64,000 bases of DNA from Albibacterium bauzanense (GTDB lineage Bacteria; Bacteroidota; Bacteroidia; Sphingobacteriales; Sphingobacteriaceae), in assembly GCF_004339765.1 (NCBI RefSeq), contig NZ_SMGO01000003.1, positions 186,001 to 250,000 on the forward strand, in the 5' to 3' direction. The notes under the pieces are model-generated. The model was not told the DNA's origin. It saw only the letters and a program-made list of their open reading frames with translations, and searched no databases. A program made the translations under genes and the position numbers. Below are positions 31,801 through 41,075 of this stretch, in pieces. The stretch's first letter is position 1; every line of letters begins with the position of its first letter.

Positions 31801-32653
31801 TATCGATGTGATCGTCTTCCAGAATAGTTTCACGTTCCAGAATAATTTCATTACGATCAATCGATACAACTTCACCTGTATCTTCATCCACAAAATCTTC
31901 CACCCATTTTTTAAGAACACGAGCAGCTAATTTTCTTCCTAGTAATTTTTTTAAACCTGACTTACTAACTTTTACCTCATCAGCTAATTCGAATAATTCA
32001 AGAATATCTTTATCTGAATCATAACCAATTGCACGAAGTAAAGTAGTAACAGGGAATTTCTTTTTACGATCAATATATGCATACATCACGTTATTAACGT
32101 CAGTTGCAAATTCAATCCATGAACCTTTAAAAGGGATAACACGGGCAGAATATAGTTTTGTGCCATTTGTATGACGGCTCTGACCAAAAAATACACCTGG
32201 CGATCGATGAAGTTGAGAAACGATAACACGTTCTGCACCGTTGATAACAAATGTTCCTTTCGGAGTCATATAAGGAATAGTTCCTAAATAAACATCCTGA
32301 ACAATTGTCTCAAAATCTTCATGCTCTTCATCATTACAAGATAAACGAAGTTTTGCTTTTAGCGGAACGCTATAAGTCAAGCCTCGCTCAATACATTCTT
32401 GAATATCATAACGTGGCGGATCAATAAAATAATCTAAAAATTCAAGAACAAATATGTTTCTTGAATCGGAAATTGGGAAGTTTTCAGAAAACACTTTGAA
32501 CAGCCCTTCCTGGTGGCGGTTATCAGAAGTGGTTTCTAGTTGAAAAAACTCCATAAAAGACTGAAGTTGCACGTCCAGAAAATCAGGGTAATCAATAACC
32601 TTTTTGCTGGTAGCAAAATTTACTCTTTCGTTACGAATATCTTTATTTGCCAA
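28844..32653 (-). CDS. rpoB: DNA-directed RNA polymerase beta subunit
   Basis: Large RNA polymerase subunit of 1269 residues, in the Bacteroidota size range. The rifampicin-pocket cluster is visible ([19 protein letters not shown], then [13 protein letters not shown]), as are [32 protein letters not shown], and the C-terminal [12 protein letters not shown]. The usual sensitive residues of the rifampicin region (Q, D, H, S) appear unchanged. It is separated from rplL by 162 nt that contain a hairpin, a likely site where transcription of polymerase and ribosomal protein genes is balanced. Confidence 0.99.
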   Translation of the reverse strand: MANKDIRNERVNFATSKKVIDYPDFLDVQLQSFMEFFQLETTSDNRHQEGLFKVFSENFPISDSRNIFVLEFLDYFIDPPRYDIQECIERGLTYSVPLKAKLRLSCNDEEHEDFETIVQDVYLGTIPYMTPKGTFVINGAERVIVSQLHRSPGVFFGQSRHTNGTKLYSARVIPFKGSWIEFATDVNNVMYAYIDRKKKFPVTTLLRAIGYDSDKDILELFELADEVKVSKSGLKKLLGRKLAARVLKKWVEDFVDEDTGEVVSIDRNEIILERETILEDDHIDMIIDSGTKTIILSKDDAASNADYSIIYNTLQKDTSNSEKEAVEHIYRQLRNAEPPDEETARGIIDRLFFSDKRYDLGDVGRYRINRKLKLDTPDETKVLTKQDIIAIVKYLINLINSKAEVDDIDHLSNRRVRTVGEQLYAQFGVGLSRMARTIRERMNIRDNEVFTPTDLINARTLSSVINSFFGTNQLSQFMDQTNPLAEITHKRRLSALGPGGLSRERAGFEVRDVHYTHYGRLCTIETPEGPNIGLISSLCVHAKINNLGFIETPYRKVKDGRVVVEEPVIYLSAEDEDGKTIAQANAEYDEKGNFITPRVKARYEGDFPIIEPERLDLMDIAPNQITSIAASLIPFLEHDDANRALMGSNMQRQAVPLLRPEAPIVGTGLEGRVAKDSRTLINAEGEGIVEYVDANEIKIRYNRSDDQKLVSFDDDVKTYRLIKFKKTNQSTCINLKPIVRKGEKVTKGQVLCEGYATQNGELALGRNLKVAFMPWQGYNFEDAIVISERVVSQDIFTSLHIDQFELEVRDTKRGEEELTPDIPNVSEEATKDLDENGIIRVGAEVKDGDILIGKITPKGESDPSPEEKLLRAIFGDKAGDVKDASLKTPPSIQGVVIDTKLFSRSKKTTKAEEKAALEELDNRFNKAVKVLKERLVDKLFNIVNGKTSQGIYNVYKELLFAKGAKFTQKILADLDYANINPTKWTTDDDKNELIKQTLHFYNIKLNEELGAYKRDKFAISVGDELPSGIVQMAKVYIAKKRKLKVGDKMAGRHGNKGIVARIVRDEDMPFLEDGTPVDIVLNPLGVPSRMNLGQIYETVLGWAGQKLGVNFATPIFDGATTEEVEGWIDKAELPTSGRTYLYDGLTGDRFDQPTTVGVIYMLKLGHMVDDKMHARSIGPYSLITQQPLGGKAQFGGQRFGEMEVWALEAFGAANILQEILTVKSDDVVGRAKTYEAIVKGDNLPTPSVPESFNVLVHELRGLGLDITLD

Positions 32654-32763
32654 GGGAATAAGAATTTAGTTTAAATAAACTGCGCGTTAGACTATATTTT
32701 TTATCCTAAAAGGAAACTTGCAAAGTCAAAACAAGTAATATTACTTTTTTCTCCAAACAGCAA

Positions 32764-32790
32764 TAGACCCCGGAAGATTACCGGAGTCTA
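32764..32790 (-). promoter_or_regulatory. rplL-rpoB intergenic hairpin (attenuator or processing site candidate)
   Basis: TAGACCCCGG (32764-32773) pairs with CCGGAGTCTA (32781-32790) over 10 bp with one G-U, loop of 7 nt. No T-run follows on the minus strand. A partial terminator or RNase processing site at this junction is known in E. coli; a similar role here is inference. Confidence 0.5.
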
Positions 32791-32815
32791 ATGCCATAAG
32801 TACTATATTAGAGAA

Positions 32816-33196
32816 CTATTTAATCTCAACAGTAGCTCCTGCTTCTTCTAGTTGTTTTTTCAAAGCATCAGCTTCATCTTTAGCAACACCTTCTTTTACT
32901 GGTTTAGGTGCACCATCAACTAATTCTTTAGCTTCTTTAAGTCCAAGACCAGTTAAGTCTTTTACTAATTTAACAACTGCTAATTTCGAACCACCAGCTT
33001 CTTTCAAAATAACATCAAAAGATGTTTTTTCTTCAGCTGCGGCAGCGTCACCACCACCTGCTGCAGGTCCTGCAACTGCTACTGCAGCAGCAGCAGGTTC
33101 AATACCGTATTCGTCTTTTAAAATTTGAGCTAACTCGTTAACTTCTTTTACTGTTAAGTTTACCAATTGTTCAGCAAACGATTTTAAATCTGCCAT
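32816..33196 (-). CDS. rplL: 50S ribosomal protein L7/L12
   Basis: Stalk protein that recruits translation GTPases. The 126 residues comprise an N-terminal dimerisation helix region ([20 protein letters not shown]), an Ala/Gly-rich hinge (about 36-55) and the C-terminal domain ([40 protein letters not shown]). It lies 64 nt after rplJ, the gene for its binding partner L10, the usual arrangement. A hairpin follows at 32764-32790. Confidence 0.99.
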   Translation of the reverse strand: MADLKSFAEQLVNLTVKEVNELAQILKDEYGIEPAAAAVAVAGPAAGGGDAAAAEEKTSFDVILKEAGGSKLAVVKLVKDLTGLGLKEAKELVDGAPKPVKEGVAKDEADALKKQLEEAGATVEIK

Positions 33197-33260
33197 TTTA
33201 TTTAAATTTTTTAATGTGCTTTATAATAAATAATAATTTCTCGAACCTTATAGGTGTCCG

Positions 33261-33782
33261 TTAACCTTCTCTTTCTTGTAAAGTTTTAACAATACCTGCA
33301 AGTTTGTTTCCGCCAGATTGTAAAGCAGAAATAACATTTTTAGCAGGAGACTGTAGTAATCCGATAATATCACCAACAAGTTCTTCTTTCGATTTCAAGC
33401 TTGCTAATAAATCAATTTTATCGTCACCAATAAACACTGCACTATCAATATAAGCGCCTTTTAAAATAGGCTTAGGGCCTGTTTTTCTAAGGTCTTTTAT
33501 TAATTTAGCAGGTGCATTGCCGATTGAAGAAAACAATAGAGTAGATGATCCTTTTAAAACATCATTAAACTCTTCTGAATCTACACCAGCTAATTCCATT
33601 GCTTTTCGAATTAAGGTATTCTTAGCTACTTGCATTGAAATACCACTTTCGAAACATTTGCGACGGATGTCGGTTACTTTTACTACAGTTAAATCAGCAG
33701 TATCGGCAATATAAAAATTACCATTGGTCTTAATCTGATCTACTAAAGCTTCTACAATTTCTTGTTTTTCTTCTTTTCTCAT
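33261..33782 (-). CDS. rplJ: 50S ribosomal protein L10
   Basis: Base of the ribosomal stalk; binds 23S rRNA and carries L7/L12 dimers. The 173 residues start MRKEEKQEIVEALVDQIK and include VTDIRRKCFESGISMQVAKNTL, split here as VTDIRRKCF and VAKNTLIRKA. Its ATG is 2 nt from the rplA stop, leaving no room for a separate L10 leader of the enterobacterial type, so autoregulation must act elsewhere. Confidence 0.98.
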   Translation of the reverse strand: MRKEEKQEIVEALVDQIKTNGNFYIADTADLTVVKVTDIRRKCFESGISMQVAKNTLIRKAMELAGVDSEEFNDVLKGSSTLLFSSIGNAPAKLIKDLRKTGPKPILKGAYIDSAVFIGDDKIDLLASLKSKEELVGDIIGLLQSPAKNVISALQSGGNKLAGIVKTLQEREG

Positions 33783-33784
33783 GA

Positions 33785-34483
33785 TTAGATTCCTGCTACT
33801 GATTTAGTTTCAACTTGTATACTTGGACTCATTGTTGATGAGACGTGTATACTTTTAAAGTAAGTTCCTTTAGCTGCAGAAGGTTTTAATTTAGAAATGG
33901 TTTGAAGAATTTCTAACGCATTTTCATAAATCTTATCTGCAGGGAAAGACACCTTACCTATTGAAGCATGAATGATTCCGGTTTTATCAACTTTGAAGTC
34001 AATTTTACCACCTTTTACATCAGTTACAGCTTTACCAACTTCTTGGGTTACTGTACCTGACTTAGGGTTTGGCATCAAGTTACGAGGGCCTAAAATACGA
34101 CCTAATTTCCCAACTTTTGCCATAACACTAGGCATTGTAATAATGATATCAACGTCTGTCCATCCTCCTTCAATCTTGCTGATGTACTCATCTAAGCCAA
34201 CATAGTCTGCACCGGCTGCTTTAGCTTCTTCTTCCTTATCAGGAGTACAAAGTACTAAAACACGTACGGTTTTACCAGTTCCATGAGGCAAAGTCGAAAT
34301 ACCACGAACCATTTGATTTGCTTTACGAGGATCAACGCCCAAACGAACGTCAATATCTACGGAAGCATCAAACTTAGTAGTGGTAATATCTTTTACTAAA
34401 GCCGAAGCTTCTTGTAACGAATATACTTTACCAGCTTCAATTTTGGTAAGTGCCGTTTTCTGATTTTTTGTTAATCTAGCCAC
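33785..34483 (-). CDS. rplA: 50S ribosomal protein L1
   Basis: L1-stalk protein, 232 residues, which in many bacteria also represses its own operon by binding the rplK leader. Motifs: [33 protein letters not shown] (seen as [15 protein letters not shown]), [29 protein letters not shown], and VEFK-like [18 protein letters not shown]. It starts 22 nt after rplK and ends 2 nt before rplJ. Confidence 0.98.
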   Translation of the reverse strand: MARLTKNQKTALTKIEAGKVYSLQEASALVKDITTTKFDASVDIDVRLGVDPRKANQMVRGISTLPHGTGKTVRVLVLCTPDKEEEAKAAGADYVGLDEYISKIEGGWTDVDIIITMPSVMAKVGKLGRILGPRNLMPNPKSGTVTQEVGKAVTDVKGGKIDFKVDKTGIIHASIGKVSFPADKIYENALEILQTISKLKPSAAKGTYFKSIHVSSTMSPSIQVETKSVAGI

Positions 34484-34505
34484 TTTTTAAATTGATTTCT
34501 GTTAA

Positions 34506-34949
34506 TTAATTGTTCCAGGGTGCATCTCCACTCACGGTGATACCCATACTACGTGCTGTACCAGCAACCATTCTCATGGCTGAATCAACAGTAAACGCAT
34601 TTAAATCTGTCATCTTATCCTTTGCAATGGTTTCTACTTGTTCCCAAGAAACAGAACCTACCTTTTTACGGTTTGGCTCTCCAGAGCCTCCTTTTAATCC
34701 AGTCGCTTCAATTAATTGAATTGCAACAGGAGGAGTTTTAATGATAAAATCAAAGGATTTATCGGCGTAAACAGTGATGACAACAGGTAATACTTTACCA
34801 GGTTTATCCTGGGTGCGTGCATTAAACTGTTTGCAAAATTCCATGATGTTCACCCCTTTTGCACCTAATGCAGGTCCAACTGGAGGCGACGGGTTGGCAG
34901 CACCACCCTTCACTTGCAATTTTACTAAAGCACTGACTTGTTTTGCCAT
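34506..34949 (-). CDS. rplK: 50S ribosomal protein L11
   Basis: Binds the GTPase-associated region of 23S rRNA. The 147 residues show the characteristic [30 protein letters not shown] stretch (seen as [14 protein letters not shown]) and the C-terminal [10 protein letters not shown]. It lies 72 nt after nusG. A small perfect 7-bp inverted repeat (TTACTAA / TTAGTAA, 34967-34987) sits in its leader, a possible regulatory structure, although an L1-binding motif could not be recognised. Confidence 0.98.
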   Translation of the reverse strand: MAKQVSALVKLQVKGGAANPSPPVGPALGAKGVNIMEFCKQFNARTQDKPGKVLPVVITVYADKSFDFIIKTPPVAIQLIEATGLKGGSGEPNRKKVGSVSWEQVETIAKDKMTDLNAFTVDSAMRMVAGTARSMGITVSGDAPWNN

Positions 34950-35021
34950 TTTTGATTTTAATTTAATTACTAAATGTTTGTTAGTAAGTTGGAAGCATAT
35001 AACGTAACATTTACTTGTACT

Positions 35022-35567
35022 CTATTCTTTTTCTACTTGCATGTAGTTTAATTCAAGAGGTGTTTTTCTACCGAAGACCTTAACCATAACTTTAAGTTTT
35101 TTCTTGTCTTCATTTACCTCTTCAATCTCACCAGTAAAACCATTGAATGGACCATCAACAACTTTAACTGATTCTCCTACGAAGTAAGGAACATTGATGA
35201 CTTCTGCTTGTTCAGACATTTCATCTACTTTCCCCAATATACGATTTACTTCTGCTGAACGAAGAGGGATTGCATTTCCTTCTTTATCACCTAAAAATCC
35301 AATTACACTATTAATTCCTTTAATAAGGTGTTCAATTTCACTATTAAGTGCAACTTCAATTAACACATAACCTGGATAAAAGTTTCGTTCTTTAGCAATT
35401 TTTTTTCCATCTCTCATTTGATAATACTTTTCCATAGGTATTAAAACCTGTGGAACCAAATGAGTTATACCCAAGCGATTAATTTCAGCTTCGATATATT
35501 GCTTCACCTTCTTCTCCTTACCACTTACGGCACGTACTACATACCACTTTAGTTTTTGATCTGCCAT
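35022..35567 (-). CDS. nusG: transcription termination/antitermination factor NusG
   Basis: Binds RNA polymerase and modulates pausing and, with Rho or ribosomes, termination. The 181 residues have the NGN domain (KWYVVRAVSGKEKKVKQYIE, split KWYVVRAVSG and KVKQYIEAEI; FYPGYVLIEV near residue 61) and a C-terminal KOW motif (VKVVDGPFNGFTGEIEEVNE near 128). Length and motifs are those of the housekeeping NusG rather than a specialised paralogue such as UpxY. It follows secE after 12 nt. Confidence 0.98.
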   Translation of the reverse strand: MADQKLKWYVVRAVSGKEKKVKQYIEAEINRLGITHLVPQVLIPMEKYYQMRDGKKIAKERNFYPGYVLIEVALNSEIEHLIKGINSVIGFLGDKEGNAIPLRSAEVNRILGKVDEMSEQAEVINVPYFVGESVKVVDGPFNGFTGEIEEVNEDKKKLKVMVKVFGRKTPLELNYMQVEKE

Positions 35568-35579
35568 TAGTTATAATTT

Positions 35580-35774
35580 CTAGCCTACTGACTGATAAAA
35601 CAATTTCAAAATAGAACTTGAAGACTCATCCATTGCTAAAATAATCAATGCTATAATTAACGAGGCAATCAGTACTACTACAGCAGAATTTTGCAATTCT
35701 CCCCAAGTAGGCCAAGTAACCTTATGGATCATCTCGTTATAAGATTCTTTAAAAAACTCAAGTACACTAGCCAT
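35580..35774 (-). CDS. secE: preprotein translocase subunit SecE
   Basis: Essential clamp of the SecYEG channel. A 64-residue single-helix form: amphipathic EFFKESYNEMIHKVTWPTW (the KVTWPT motif is diagnostic), then one membrane segment (SAVVVLIASLIIALIILAM, about 29-47). It lies between tRNA-Trp (17 nt) and nusG (12 nt), the common Bacteroidota order. Confidence 0.96.
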   Translation of the reverse strand: MASVLEFFKESYNEMIHKVTWPTWGELQNSAVVVLIASLIIALIILAMDESSSSILKLFYQSVG

Positions 35775-35791
35775 AAAATATATACATTTTG

Positions 35792-35862
35792 CACGGGCAC
35801 AAGGATTCGAACCCTGATCAAAGGTTTTGGAGACCTCTATTCTACCATTGAACTATGCCCGT
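35792..35862 (-). tRNA. tRNA-Trp(CCA)
   Basis: 71 nt on the minus strand. Acceptor ACGGGCA/TGCCCGT, anticodon loop CTCCAAA within AGGTCTCCAAAACCT, and T-arm GGTTCGAATCC. CCA is not encoded. It sits between tuf and secE. Confidence 0.95.
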
Positions 35863-35872
35863 AGTAACTTAT

Positions 35873-35909
35873 AATAAAGTACCCTTGCTAATAAGCCGGG
35901 TACTTTATT
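35873..35909 (-). promoter_or_regulatory. 12-bp hairpin between tuf and tRNA-Trp
   Basis: AATAAAGTACCC (35873-35884) pairs perfectly with GGGTACTTTATT (35898-35909), 13-nt loop. No T-run follows on the minus strand, so a processing site or partial attenuator after tuf is more likely than a full terminator. Confidence 0.55.
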
Positions 35910-35936
35910 GTTATTAATGTTTTACAGATTATAATC

Positions 35937-37124
35937 TTAAGCTGTAATTTCTGTTACTTGTCCAGCACCTACAGTTCTACCACCTTCACGGATAGCGAAA
36001 CGAAGTCCTTTTTCCATTGCAATAGCGTTAATCAATTTAACATTGATAGTAACGTTATCACCTGGCATAACCATTTCAACACCTTCTTGCAAAGTAATTT
36101 CTCCGGTTACATCTGTTGTACGGAAATAAAACTGAGGACGGTATTTATTAAAGAATGGCGTATGACGACCACCTTCTGCTTTAGATAATACATAAACTTC
36201 AGCTTTGAAATCTGTATGAGGAGTTACTGAACCTGGTTTGCAAATAACCATACCACGACGGATATCAGTTTTTTCAATACCACGTAACAATAAACCTACG
36301 TTATCTCCAGCTTCACCTCTATCTAATATTTTACGGAACATCTCAACACCTGTTACTACAGATTTCAAGTTTTCAGCACCCATACCTAAGATATCAACTG
36401 TTTCACCAGAGTTGATAATACCTCTTTCAATACGACCAGTAGCTACAGTACCACGACCTGTGATCGAAAATACATCTTCTACTGGCATTAAGAAAGGAAG
36501 ATCAGTTAAACGTGCAGGAATTGGAATGAAATCATCCACAGCTTGCATCAATTCTAACATTTTCTCAACCCACTGAGGCTCTCCGTTCAATGCACCTAAT
36601 GCAGATCCACGAATTACAGGAACATCATCTCCTGGGTATTCGTAGAATGATAATAATTCACGAATTTCCATCTCAACTAGGTCTAACAACTCAGGGTCGT
36701 CAACTAAGTCAGTTTTATTCATAAAAACAACCAATGCAGGTACACCAACTTGACGAGCTAACAAGATGTGCTCACGAGTTTGAGGCATAGGTCCGTCAGT
36801 TGCTGCAACAACTATAATTGCACCGTCCATCTGAGCAGCTCCAGTAACCATGTTTTTTACATAGTCAGCGTGTCCCGGACAATCAACGTGTGCGTAATGA
36901 CGCCCTGCAGTTGAATATTCAACGTGTGATGTATTAATAGTAATACCACGTTCTTTTTCTTCTGGAGCAGAGTCAATTGAATCAAATGAACGTGCTTCCG
37001 AATAACCAGCATCAGCTAGAACTTTAGTAATAGCTGCTGTTGTAGTAGTTTTACCGTGGTCAACGTGACCAATTGTACCAATGTTTAAGTGTGGTTTACT
37101 GCGGTCAAATTTCTCTTTTGCCAT
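35937..37124 (-). CDS. tuf: elongation factor Tu
   Basis: GTPase that delivers aminoacyl-tRNA to the ribosome. The 395 residues show G1 GHVDHGKTT (about 19-27), the switch [11 protein letters not shown]4 NKTD, and G5 GSALGAL, with domains 2 and 3 intact to the C-terminal [17 protein letters not shown]. It is embedded in the tRNA cluster between tRNA-Thr(GGT) and tRNA-Trp. Only one copy is in the window. Confidence 0.99.
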   Translation of the reverse strand: MAKEKFDRSKPHLNIGTIGHVDHGKTTTTAAITKVLADAGYSEARSFDSIDSAPEEKERGITINTSHVEYSTAGRHYAHVDCPGHADYVKNMVTGAAQMDGAIIVVAATDGPMPQTREHILLARQVGVPALVVFMNKTDLVDDPELLDLVEMEIRELLSFYEYPGDDVPVIRGSALGALNGEPQWVEKMLELMQAVDDFIPIPARLTDLPFLMPVEDVFSITGRGTVATGRIERGIINSGETVDILGMGAENLKSVVTGVEMFRKILDRGEAGDNVGLLLRGIEKTDIRRGMVICKPGSVTPHTDFKAEVYVLSKAEGGRHTPFFNKYRPQFYFRTTDVTGEITLQEGVEMVMPGDNVTINVKLINAIAMEKGLRFAIREGGRTVGAGQVTEITA

Positions 37125-37185
37125 GTTGTATGCGAATTAGTAGATAAGTTAATTTTTTATTTTGGTTTCATTATTTACGCTTACG

Positions 37186-37257
<72 letters not shown>

Positions 37258-37270
37258 TTGTTTGAAACAC

Positions 37271-37310
37271 TAAAAAGTTAAGACCTCAATATCAAGGAAT
37301 TAACTTTTTA
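37271..37310 (-). promoter_or_regulatory. 11-bp hairpin between tRNA-Gly(TCC) and tRNA-Thr(GGT)
   Basis: TAAAAAGTTAA (37271-37281) pairs perfectly with TTAACTTTTTA (37300-37310). On the minus strand the descending arm ends TTTTTA, so it may act as a weak terminator or a tRNA-processing signal. Confidence 0.45.
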
Positions 37311-37319
37311 ATTTTCAAG

Positions 37320-37392
37320 AGCGGAAGACGAGGTTCGAACTCGCGACCTATAGCTTGGAAGGCTATCGCTCTACCAACTGAGCTACTTCCGC
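37320..37392 (-). tRNA. tRNA-Gly(TCC)
   Basis: 73 nt. Acceptor GCGGAAG/CTTCCGC, anticodon stem ATAGC/GCTAT with loop CTTCCAA (TCC), and T-arm AGTTCGAACCT. No encoded CCA. Confidence 0.95.
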
Positions 37393-37472
37393 TTGTTTTA
37401 GTTTTATTTTGATTCGACAACCCCAAACATTTAAGGGATCGAATAAGACCCAACGTAGTCTCAATTTCATTG

Positions 37473-37553
37473 TGGGGGGAGAAGGATTCGAACCTTCGAA
37501 ACCGAAGTAACGGATTTACAGTCCGTCCCATTTGACCGCTCTGGAACCCCCCC
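37473..37553 (-). tRNA. tRNA-Tyr(GTA)
   Basis: 81 nt with a long variable arm, as expected for bacterial tRNA-Tyr. Acceptor of seven G pairing with TCCCCCC, anticodon stem ACGGA/TCCGT with loop CTGTAAA (GTA), and T-arm GGTTCGAATCC. Confidence 0.95.
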
Positions 37554-37567
37554 AACACTTAATTTCA

Positions 37568-37588
37568 AAAAAGCCCAATCGGCTTTTT
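37568..37588 (-). promoter_or_regulatory. terminator-like hairpin between tRNA-Thr(TGT) and tRNA-Tyr
   Basis: AAAAAGCC (37568-37575) pairs with GGCTTTTT (37581-37588), 5-nt loop, with a T-run on the minus strand. The stem has only three GC pairs, so read-through into the rest of the tRNA-tuf operon is expected. Confidence 0.5.
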
Positions 37589-37594
37589 AACGTG

Positions 37595-37667
<73 letters not shown>

Positions 37668-37725
37668 AATTTCAACCTAAAAGATTTATTTAGTGTCTAT
37701 AATAGACCTTTTCCTTTAGGGACTG

Positions 37726-37754
37726 CAAAGATATACAAAGTTGTAATAAATCAA
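37726..37754 (-). promoter_or_regulatory. promoter of the tRNA-tuf-rpo superoperon (TTG-N18-TATCTTTG)
   Basis: Minus-strand TTG (37754-37752) and TATCTTTG (37733-37726), 18 nt apart, fit the Bacteroidota consensus. It directs transcription into tRNA-Thr(TGT) and onward. Confidence 0.78.
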
Positions 37755-37839
37755 AAGAAAATTAAAACAATATTTTCTTTCTTATCACCCTTTCCCCTCT
37801 TTTCAGGCCACAAAGAAAGAAAAAATAAATCATTAAATT

Positions 37840-37888
37840 CTAACAATTTTTCAATTTCTTGATAAAAGTTCAAGCCAAAAATTGTTAG
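37840..37888. repeat. perfect 12-bp inverted repeat downstream of the NfeD-like gene
   Basis: CTAACAATTTTT (37840-37851) and AAAAATTGTTAG (37877-37888) with a 25-nt loop; a second, imperfect dyad (AGAGTT-TAACAA / TTGTTAACTCT) follows at about 37886-37910. They lie between the NfeD-like stop codon and the tRNA promoter, and on the minus strand a T-rich stretch follows, so together they may terminate nfeD transcription. Confidence 0.45.
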
Positions 37889-37948
37889 AGTTTAACAACT
37901 TGTTAACTCTTAATAAATTAGGTTTAGAATTAAAGAGAAGATTTAGCT

Positions 37949-39319
37949 TTATACCTCAAACTTTTGCCTGACAAATAGGTTATAATTCTCATGTTTCTCT
38001 ACTGTCACCATCGTTCCTTTGATGATATAACCTCCTAAAGCTACTGCATCATACCATTTACCATCTATTTCTACTTTACCAGATGGCCGCAGATCAGTTC
38101 GTGCTATACCTTCTTTATCAATCAATGAAAAATCTACCACAGAAGAAACATAACCTTTTGATGAGTTTTGCTCATCTTCTAAAACTAGTCTCTTAAAGGT
38201 CCTGCTTTTTATAATACTTCTGCCAAAAATAACCGCCAAGACAATAGCTCCAACAATCGAAATAATTACCAACATAAATGATCTAAATAATAAGTTTGGC
38301 CCTGTTAATGAAAAATCAAAAACATCATTCGGTACCATACTGAAAGCAAAACTACAAATGACAAATGCAATTCCGGCAATACCTGCAATTCCAAACCCTG
38401 GTATGACAAATATTTCTAAAACTAACAATATGAGACCAATAATAAACAATAAAATCTCCCAGTTTGCTGCAAACCCCTCAATATATAATGGAGTAAAATA
38501 AAGCAAGCCAGAAAGTAACGCTACAATAAATGGGAGGCCAATTCCAGGAGAAGACATTTCAAAATAAATCCCTCCCATAATCAGAACAATTAAAAAACCT
38601 TGCACTGCAGGGTTAGTTAAAAAACCAATAACTGAATCAACCCAGGTAATTTGATGATCAATCAGAACTGCATTTCCTAAACCTTCAGCATCTAATATCT
38701 CATTGATGCTATTAACCTCGCCATCCGTAATACCCGCTTTAAGTGCTTCACCAGAAGTAAGACTAAGCAACTTACCTTTTTCCTTTAGACCAGGCACATC
38801 TACATCCGGATCAACAAATGCTTCTGCAATTCTCGGATCTCGATTAGTAGCTTCTGCCGTCGCCCGCATTAAAGCACGCATATAAGATTGATATTTCTCT
38901 GGCATAATCTCCCCTTCCCCATCAACTACACTTGCCGCACCTATACTAGACCCCCTGGTCATATAAATCTTATCACATGCTAAAGAAATCAAGGTTCCTG
39001 CTGAAGCAGCGTTGTGATTAATATAAACGATTGTTTTTATTGGAGAGTCCAATATTCTACTGCGAATAGAATCGGCAAAATTAATTAGGCCTCCAAATGT
39101 ATTCATCTCAATAAGAATAGCATCTACATTCTCTGCTTCTGCCTTTAAATAAGCCTGCTGGGTAGTTCTCCATGCCGATGCATTAATCTCTTCACGTATA
39201 GAAAAACGATATACAGAAGCTTGTTCCTCTTGAGCTATACTTCTTTCAGTAAAAATAAATATAAAAGAAACCACACCTAAAAGCAATAAACAAAACCTTT
39301 TTAGTGTTTTAGAATTCAT
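37949..39319 (-). CDS. NfeD-like membrane-bound serine protease (ClpP class)
   Basis: A 456-residue NfeD1b-type protein. N-terminal signal (LKRFCLLLLGVVSFIFIFTERSIAQ), a ClpP-class protease domain of about 38-230 with the probable nucleophile serine in NHNAASAGTL and a candidate general-base lysine in PEKYQSYMRA, four to five membrane helices of about 235-375 (including LFIIGLILLVLEIFVIPGFG), and a C-terminal OB-fold NfeD domain (GIARTDLRPSGKVEIDG). In archaea such proteases cleave the partner membrane protein stomatin; no stomatin-like gene is adjacent here. It is divergent from the LysM-RlpA gene. Confidence 0.92.
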   Translation of the reverse strand: MNSKTLKRFCLLLLGVVSFIFIFTERSIAQEEQASVYRFSIREEINASAWRTTQQAYLKAEAENVDAILIEMNTFGGLINFADSIRSRILDSPIKTIVYINHNAASAGTLISLACDKIYMTRGSSIGAASVVDGEGEIMPEKYQSYMRALMRATAEATNRDPRIAEAFVDPDVDVPGLKEKGKLLSLTSGEALKAGITDGEVNSINEILDAEGLGNAVLIDHQITWVDSVIGFLTNPAVQGFLIVLIMGGIYFEMSSPGIGLPFIVALLSGLLYFTPLYIEGFAANWEILLFIIGLILLVLEIFVIPGFGIAGIAGIAFVICSFAFSMVPNDVFDFSLTGPNLLFRSFMLVIISIVGAIVLAVIFGRSIIKSRTFKRLVLEDEQNSSKGYVSSVVDFSLIDKEGIARTDLRPSGKVEIDGKWYDAVALGGYIIKGTMVTVEKHENYNLFVRQKFEV

Positions 39320-39540
39320 AAAGTATAGTTTTAATTATTAATTTTACCAATTGTAAATTGATAATTTGATTATAAATATACGTCAAATCATGCGTTATAA
39401 TACATCATCGATCAATTCTTTTTAAACTAAAATAGGAACACAGCAGATTCTTAATAATTATTAGAAACGACTAAATACAAAAACAATATTTAAGACGTTC
39501 TTAATGCATATATAATCTGATTCACAACACGAAATATAAA

Positions 39541-40401
39541 ATGAATATTAAATATATCAGTAAAGGGTTTATATTGGTTTTGTTTTTAATATTTGCTAAA
39601 ACCTTGCAAGCTTCTTCCTTGGCCATTGATTCAATTGGAGTGGAAAACAATAATGGAAAACAAGTCATATTACATCGTGTAGAAGCCAAAGAAAGTTACT
39701 ACTCTATTTCTCGAAAATATTCGGTTCAACCCAAGGATATTATCGCATTCAACAATAACAAATCACTCAAAATTGGTGATCTGATAAAAATACCAACTAA
39801 CCGTGCTTTCGCTACCGCTACTCCAACGCCGGCTCCAACACAAAACACCGAATCAACTAACCAAAACAACATTCAATATAAGGTAGGTGCAGGAGAAACG
39901 TTATACACAATTTCTAAAAGATTCCAGGTTTCAATTGCTGAAATAGTTAAAGAGAACAAACTAAAGAATGAGCAGGATATAAAAGCCGGGCAAACAATCA
40001 ATATACCACAAGGAGCTCCAGATCCTGTAATTGCAGAAACACCTGATGAAATTGAGGATACCGAAATTATTGAAGAGCCTTCAGCTTCACTTCCACTCCC
40101 TTCTAGTCGTTATGGACTAAGACAGGTAGATGAAAAAGGTATAGGCGTCTGGATGGATGGATTGAATGCCGATGAAGGAAATATGTTGGCACTTCATAAA
40201 ACGGCACCAGTCGGTACGGTAGTCAAAATAACCAACCCCATGACACATAAAACTACCTTCGCAAAAGTTGTAGGTAAATACACTGATAATAACAATACGC
40301 GTGATGCAGTAATAGTTATATCGAAATCAACTGCCGATCTATTAGGAATACTCGATAAGCGCTTTCTTATAGATATCAGCTACGGCGTACCAGCAAATTA
40401 A
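39541..40401 (+). CDS. exported protein with two LysM domains and an RlpA-like double-psi barrel
   Basis: A 286-residue protein with a signal peptide (FILVLFLIFAKTLQASS) and two peptidoglycan-binding LysM motifs (about 44-87, HRVEAKESYYSISRKYSVQ; about 113-158, YKVGAGETLYTISKRFQVS). A Pro/Thr-rich linker joins them and an acidic linker (residues 160-185) leads to a C-terminal barrel resembling RlpA (GTVVKITNPMTHKTTFAKVVG). It should act at the cell wall; catalysis is uncertain because RlpA-type domains can be binding-only. The uridine kinase-like gene follows after 1 nt. Confidence 0.85.
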   Translation: MNIKYISKGFILVLFLIFAKTLQASSLAIDSIGVENNNGKQVILHRVEAKESYYSISRKYSVQPKDIIAFNNNKSLKIGDLIKIPTNRAFATATPTPAPTQNTESTNQNNIQYKVGAGETLYTISKRFQVSIAEIVKENKLKNEQDIKAGQTINIPQGAPDPVIAETPDEIEDTEIIEEPSASLPLPSSRYGLRQVDEKGIGVWMDGLNADEGNMLALHKTAPVGTVVKITNPMTHKTTFAKVVGKYTDNNNTRDAVIVISKSTADLLGILDKRFLIDISYGVPAN

Positions 40402-40402
40402 A

Positions 40403-41047
40403 ATGACAAAGCAATCTAACCAAAAACCCTATATAATAGGGGTTGCGGGTAATAGCGGGTCAGGAAAAACCTTTTTCCTGAATTGCTTTTTAAAACACTT
40501 TAAACCTGGAGAGATATCTTTAATATCTCTAGACAATTATTATATTCCAGCTGGCACCAAAACAAAAGAGGAAAATAAACGATATAATTTCGACTTACCT
40601 TCTGCATTTGACAAGGACGCTTTTTATAATGATATTAAGTCATTAATAGAATGGAAGACAATCACAAAAGAAGAATATACCTTTAATAACCCATTATTGA
40701 AACCAAGAGTTCTCGAAATTAAACCTTCACCAATACTTATAATTGAAGGTTTATTCATTTTCTATTATAAAGAAATCAATACATTAATAGATCATCGTAT
40801 CTTTATGCATACAGATGAGAAAACTGCTTTAGCAAGGCGATTAAAAAGGGATTTTACTGAAAGAGGATATAACGAAGAAGACGTTCTATATAAATGGAAT
40901 AACCATGTCATTCCTGCGTATCATCAATATCTGCTTCCTTTTAAAGAAAGCTGTAATCAAATTATAAATAACAGTATTGAAAATGAGAAAGACATTGATA
41001 CTATCAGCAAAGATATTTCTGCTTATTTGAGACAAGCATTCTTTTAA
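40403..41047 (+). CDS. uridine kinase-like P-loop NTPase
   Basis: A 214-residue protein of the uridine kinase/phosphoribulokinase family. It has a Walker A loop GVAGNSGSGKTFF (residues 13-25), LDNYYIPAG near residue 45 (the DxxYY motif of uridine kinases), IIEGLFIFYY near 113, and the LID-type ARRLKRDFTERGY near 145. Uridine kinase makes UMP/CMP from nucleosides, and this is likely but not certain here, because other sugar or vitamin kinases share these motifs. It is coupled to the LysM gene (1-nt gap) and converges with mutS2. Confidence 0.82.
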   Translation: MTKQSNQKPYIIGVAGNSGSGKTFFLNCFLKHFKPGEISLISLDNYYIPAGTKTKEENKRYNFDLPSAFDKDAFYNDIKSLIEWKTITKEEYTFNNPLLKPRVLEIKPSPILIIEGLFIFYYKEINTLIDHRIFMHTDEKTALARRLKRDFTERGYNEEDVLYKWNNHVIPAYHQYLLPFKESCNQIINNSIENEKDIDTISKDISAYLRQAFF

Positions 41048-41075
41048 AAAACAATCTAATATTTATGCTAATATT

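Noticed and set aside
33783-33784. An L10 autoregulatory leader upstream of rplJ
   Set aside because: Only 2 nt separate rplA and rplJ.
37292-37558. 88-codon frame across tRNA-Gly and tRNA-Tyr
   Set aside because: It reads straight through two well-formed tRNA genes.
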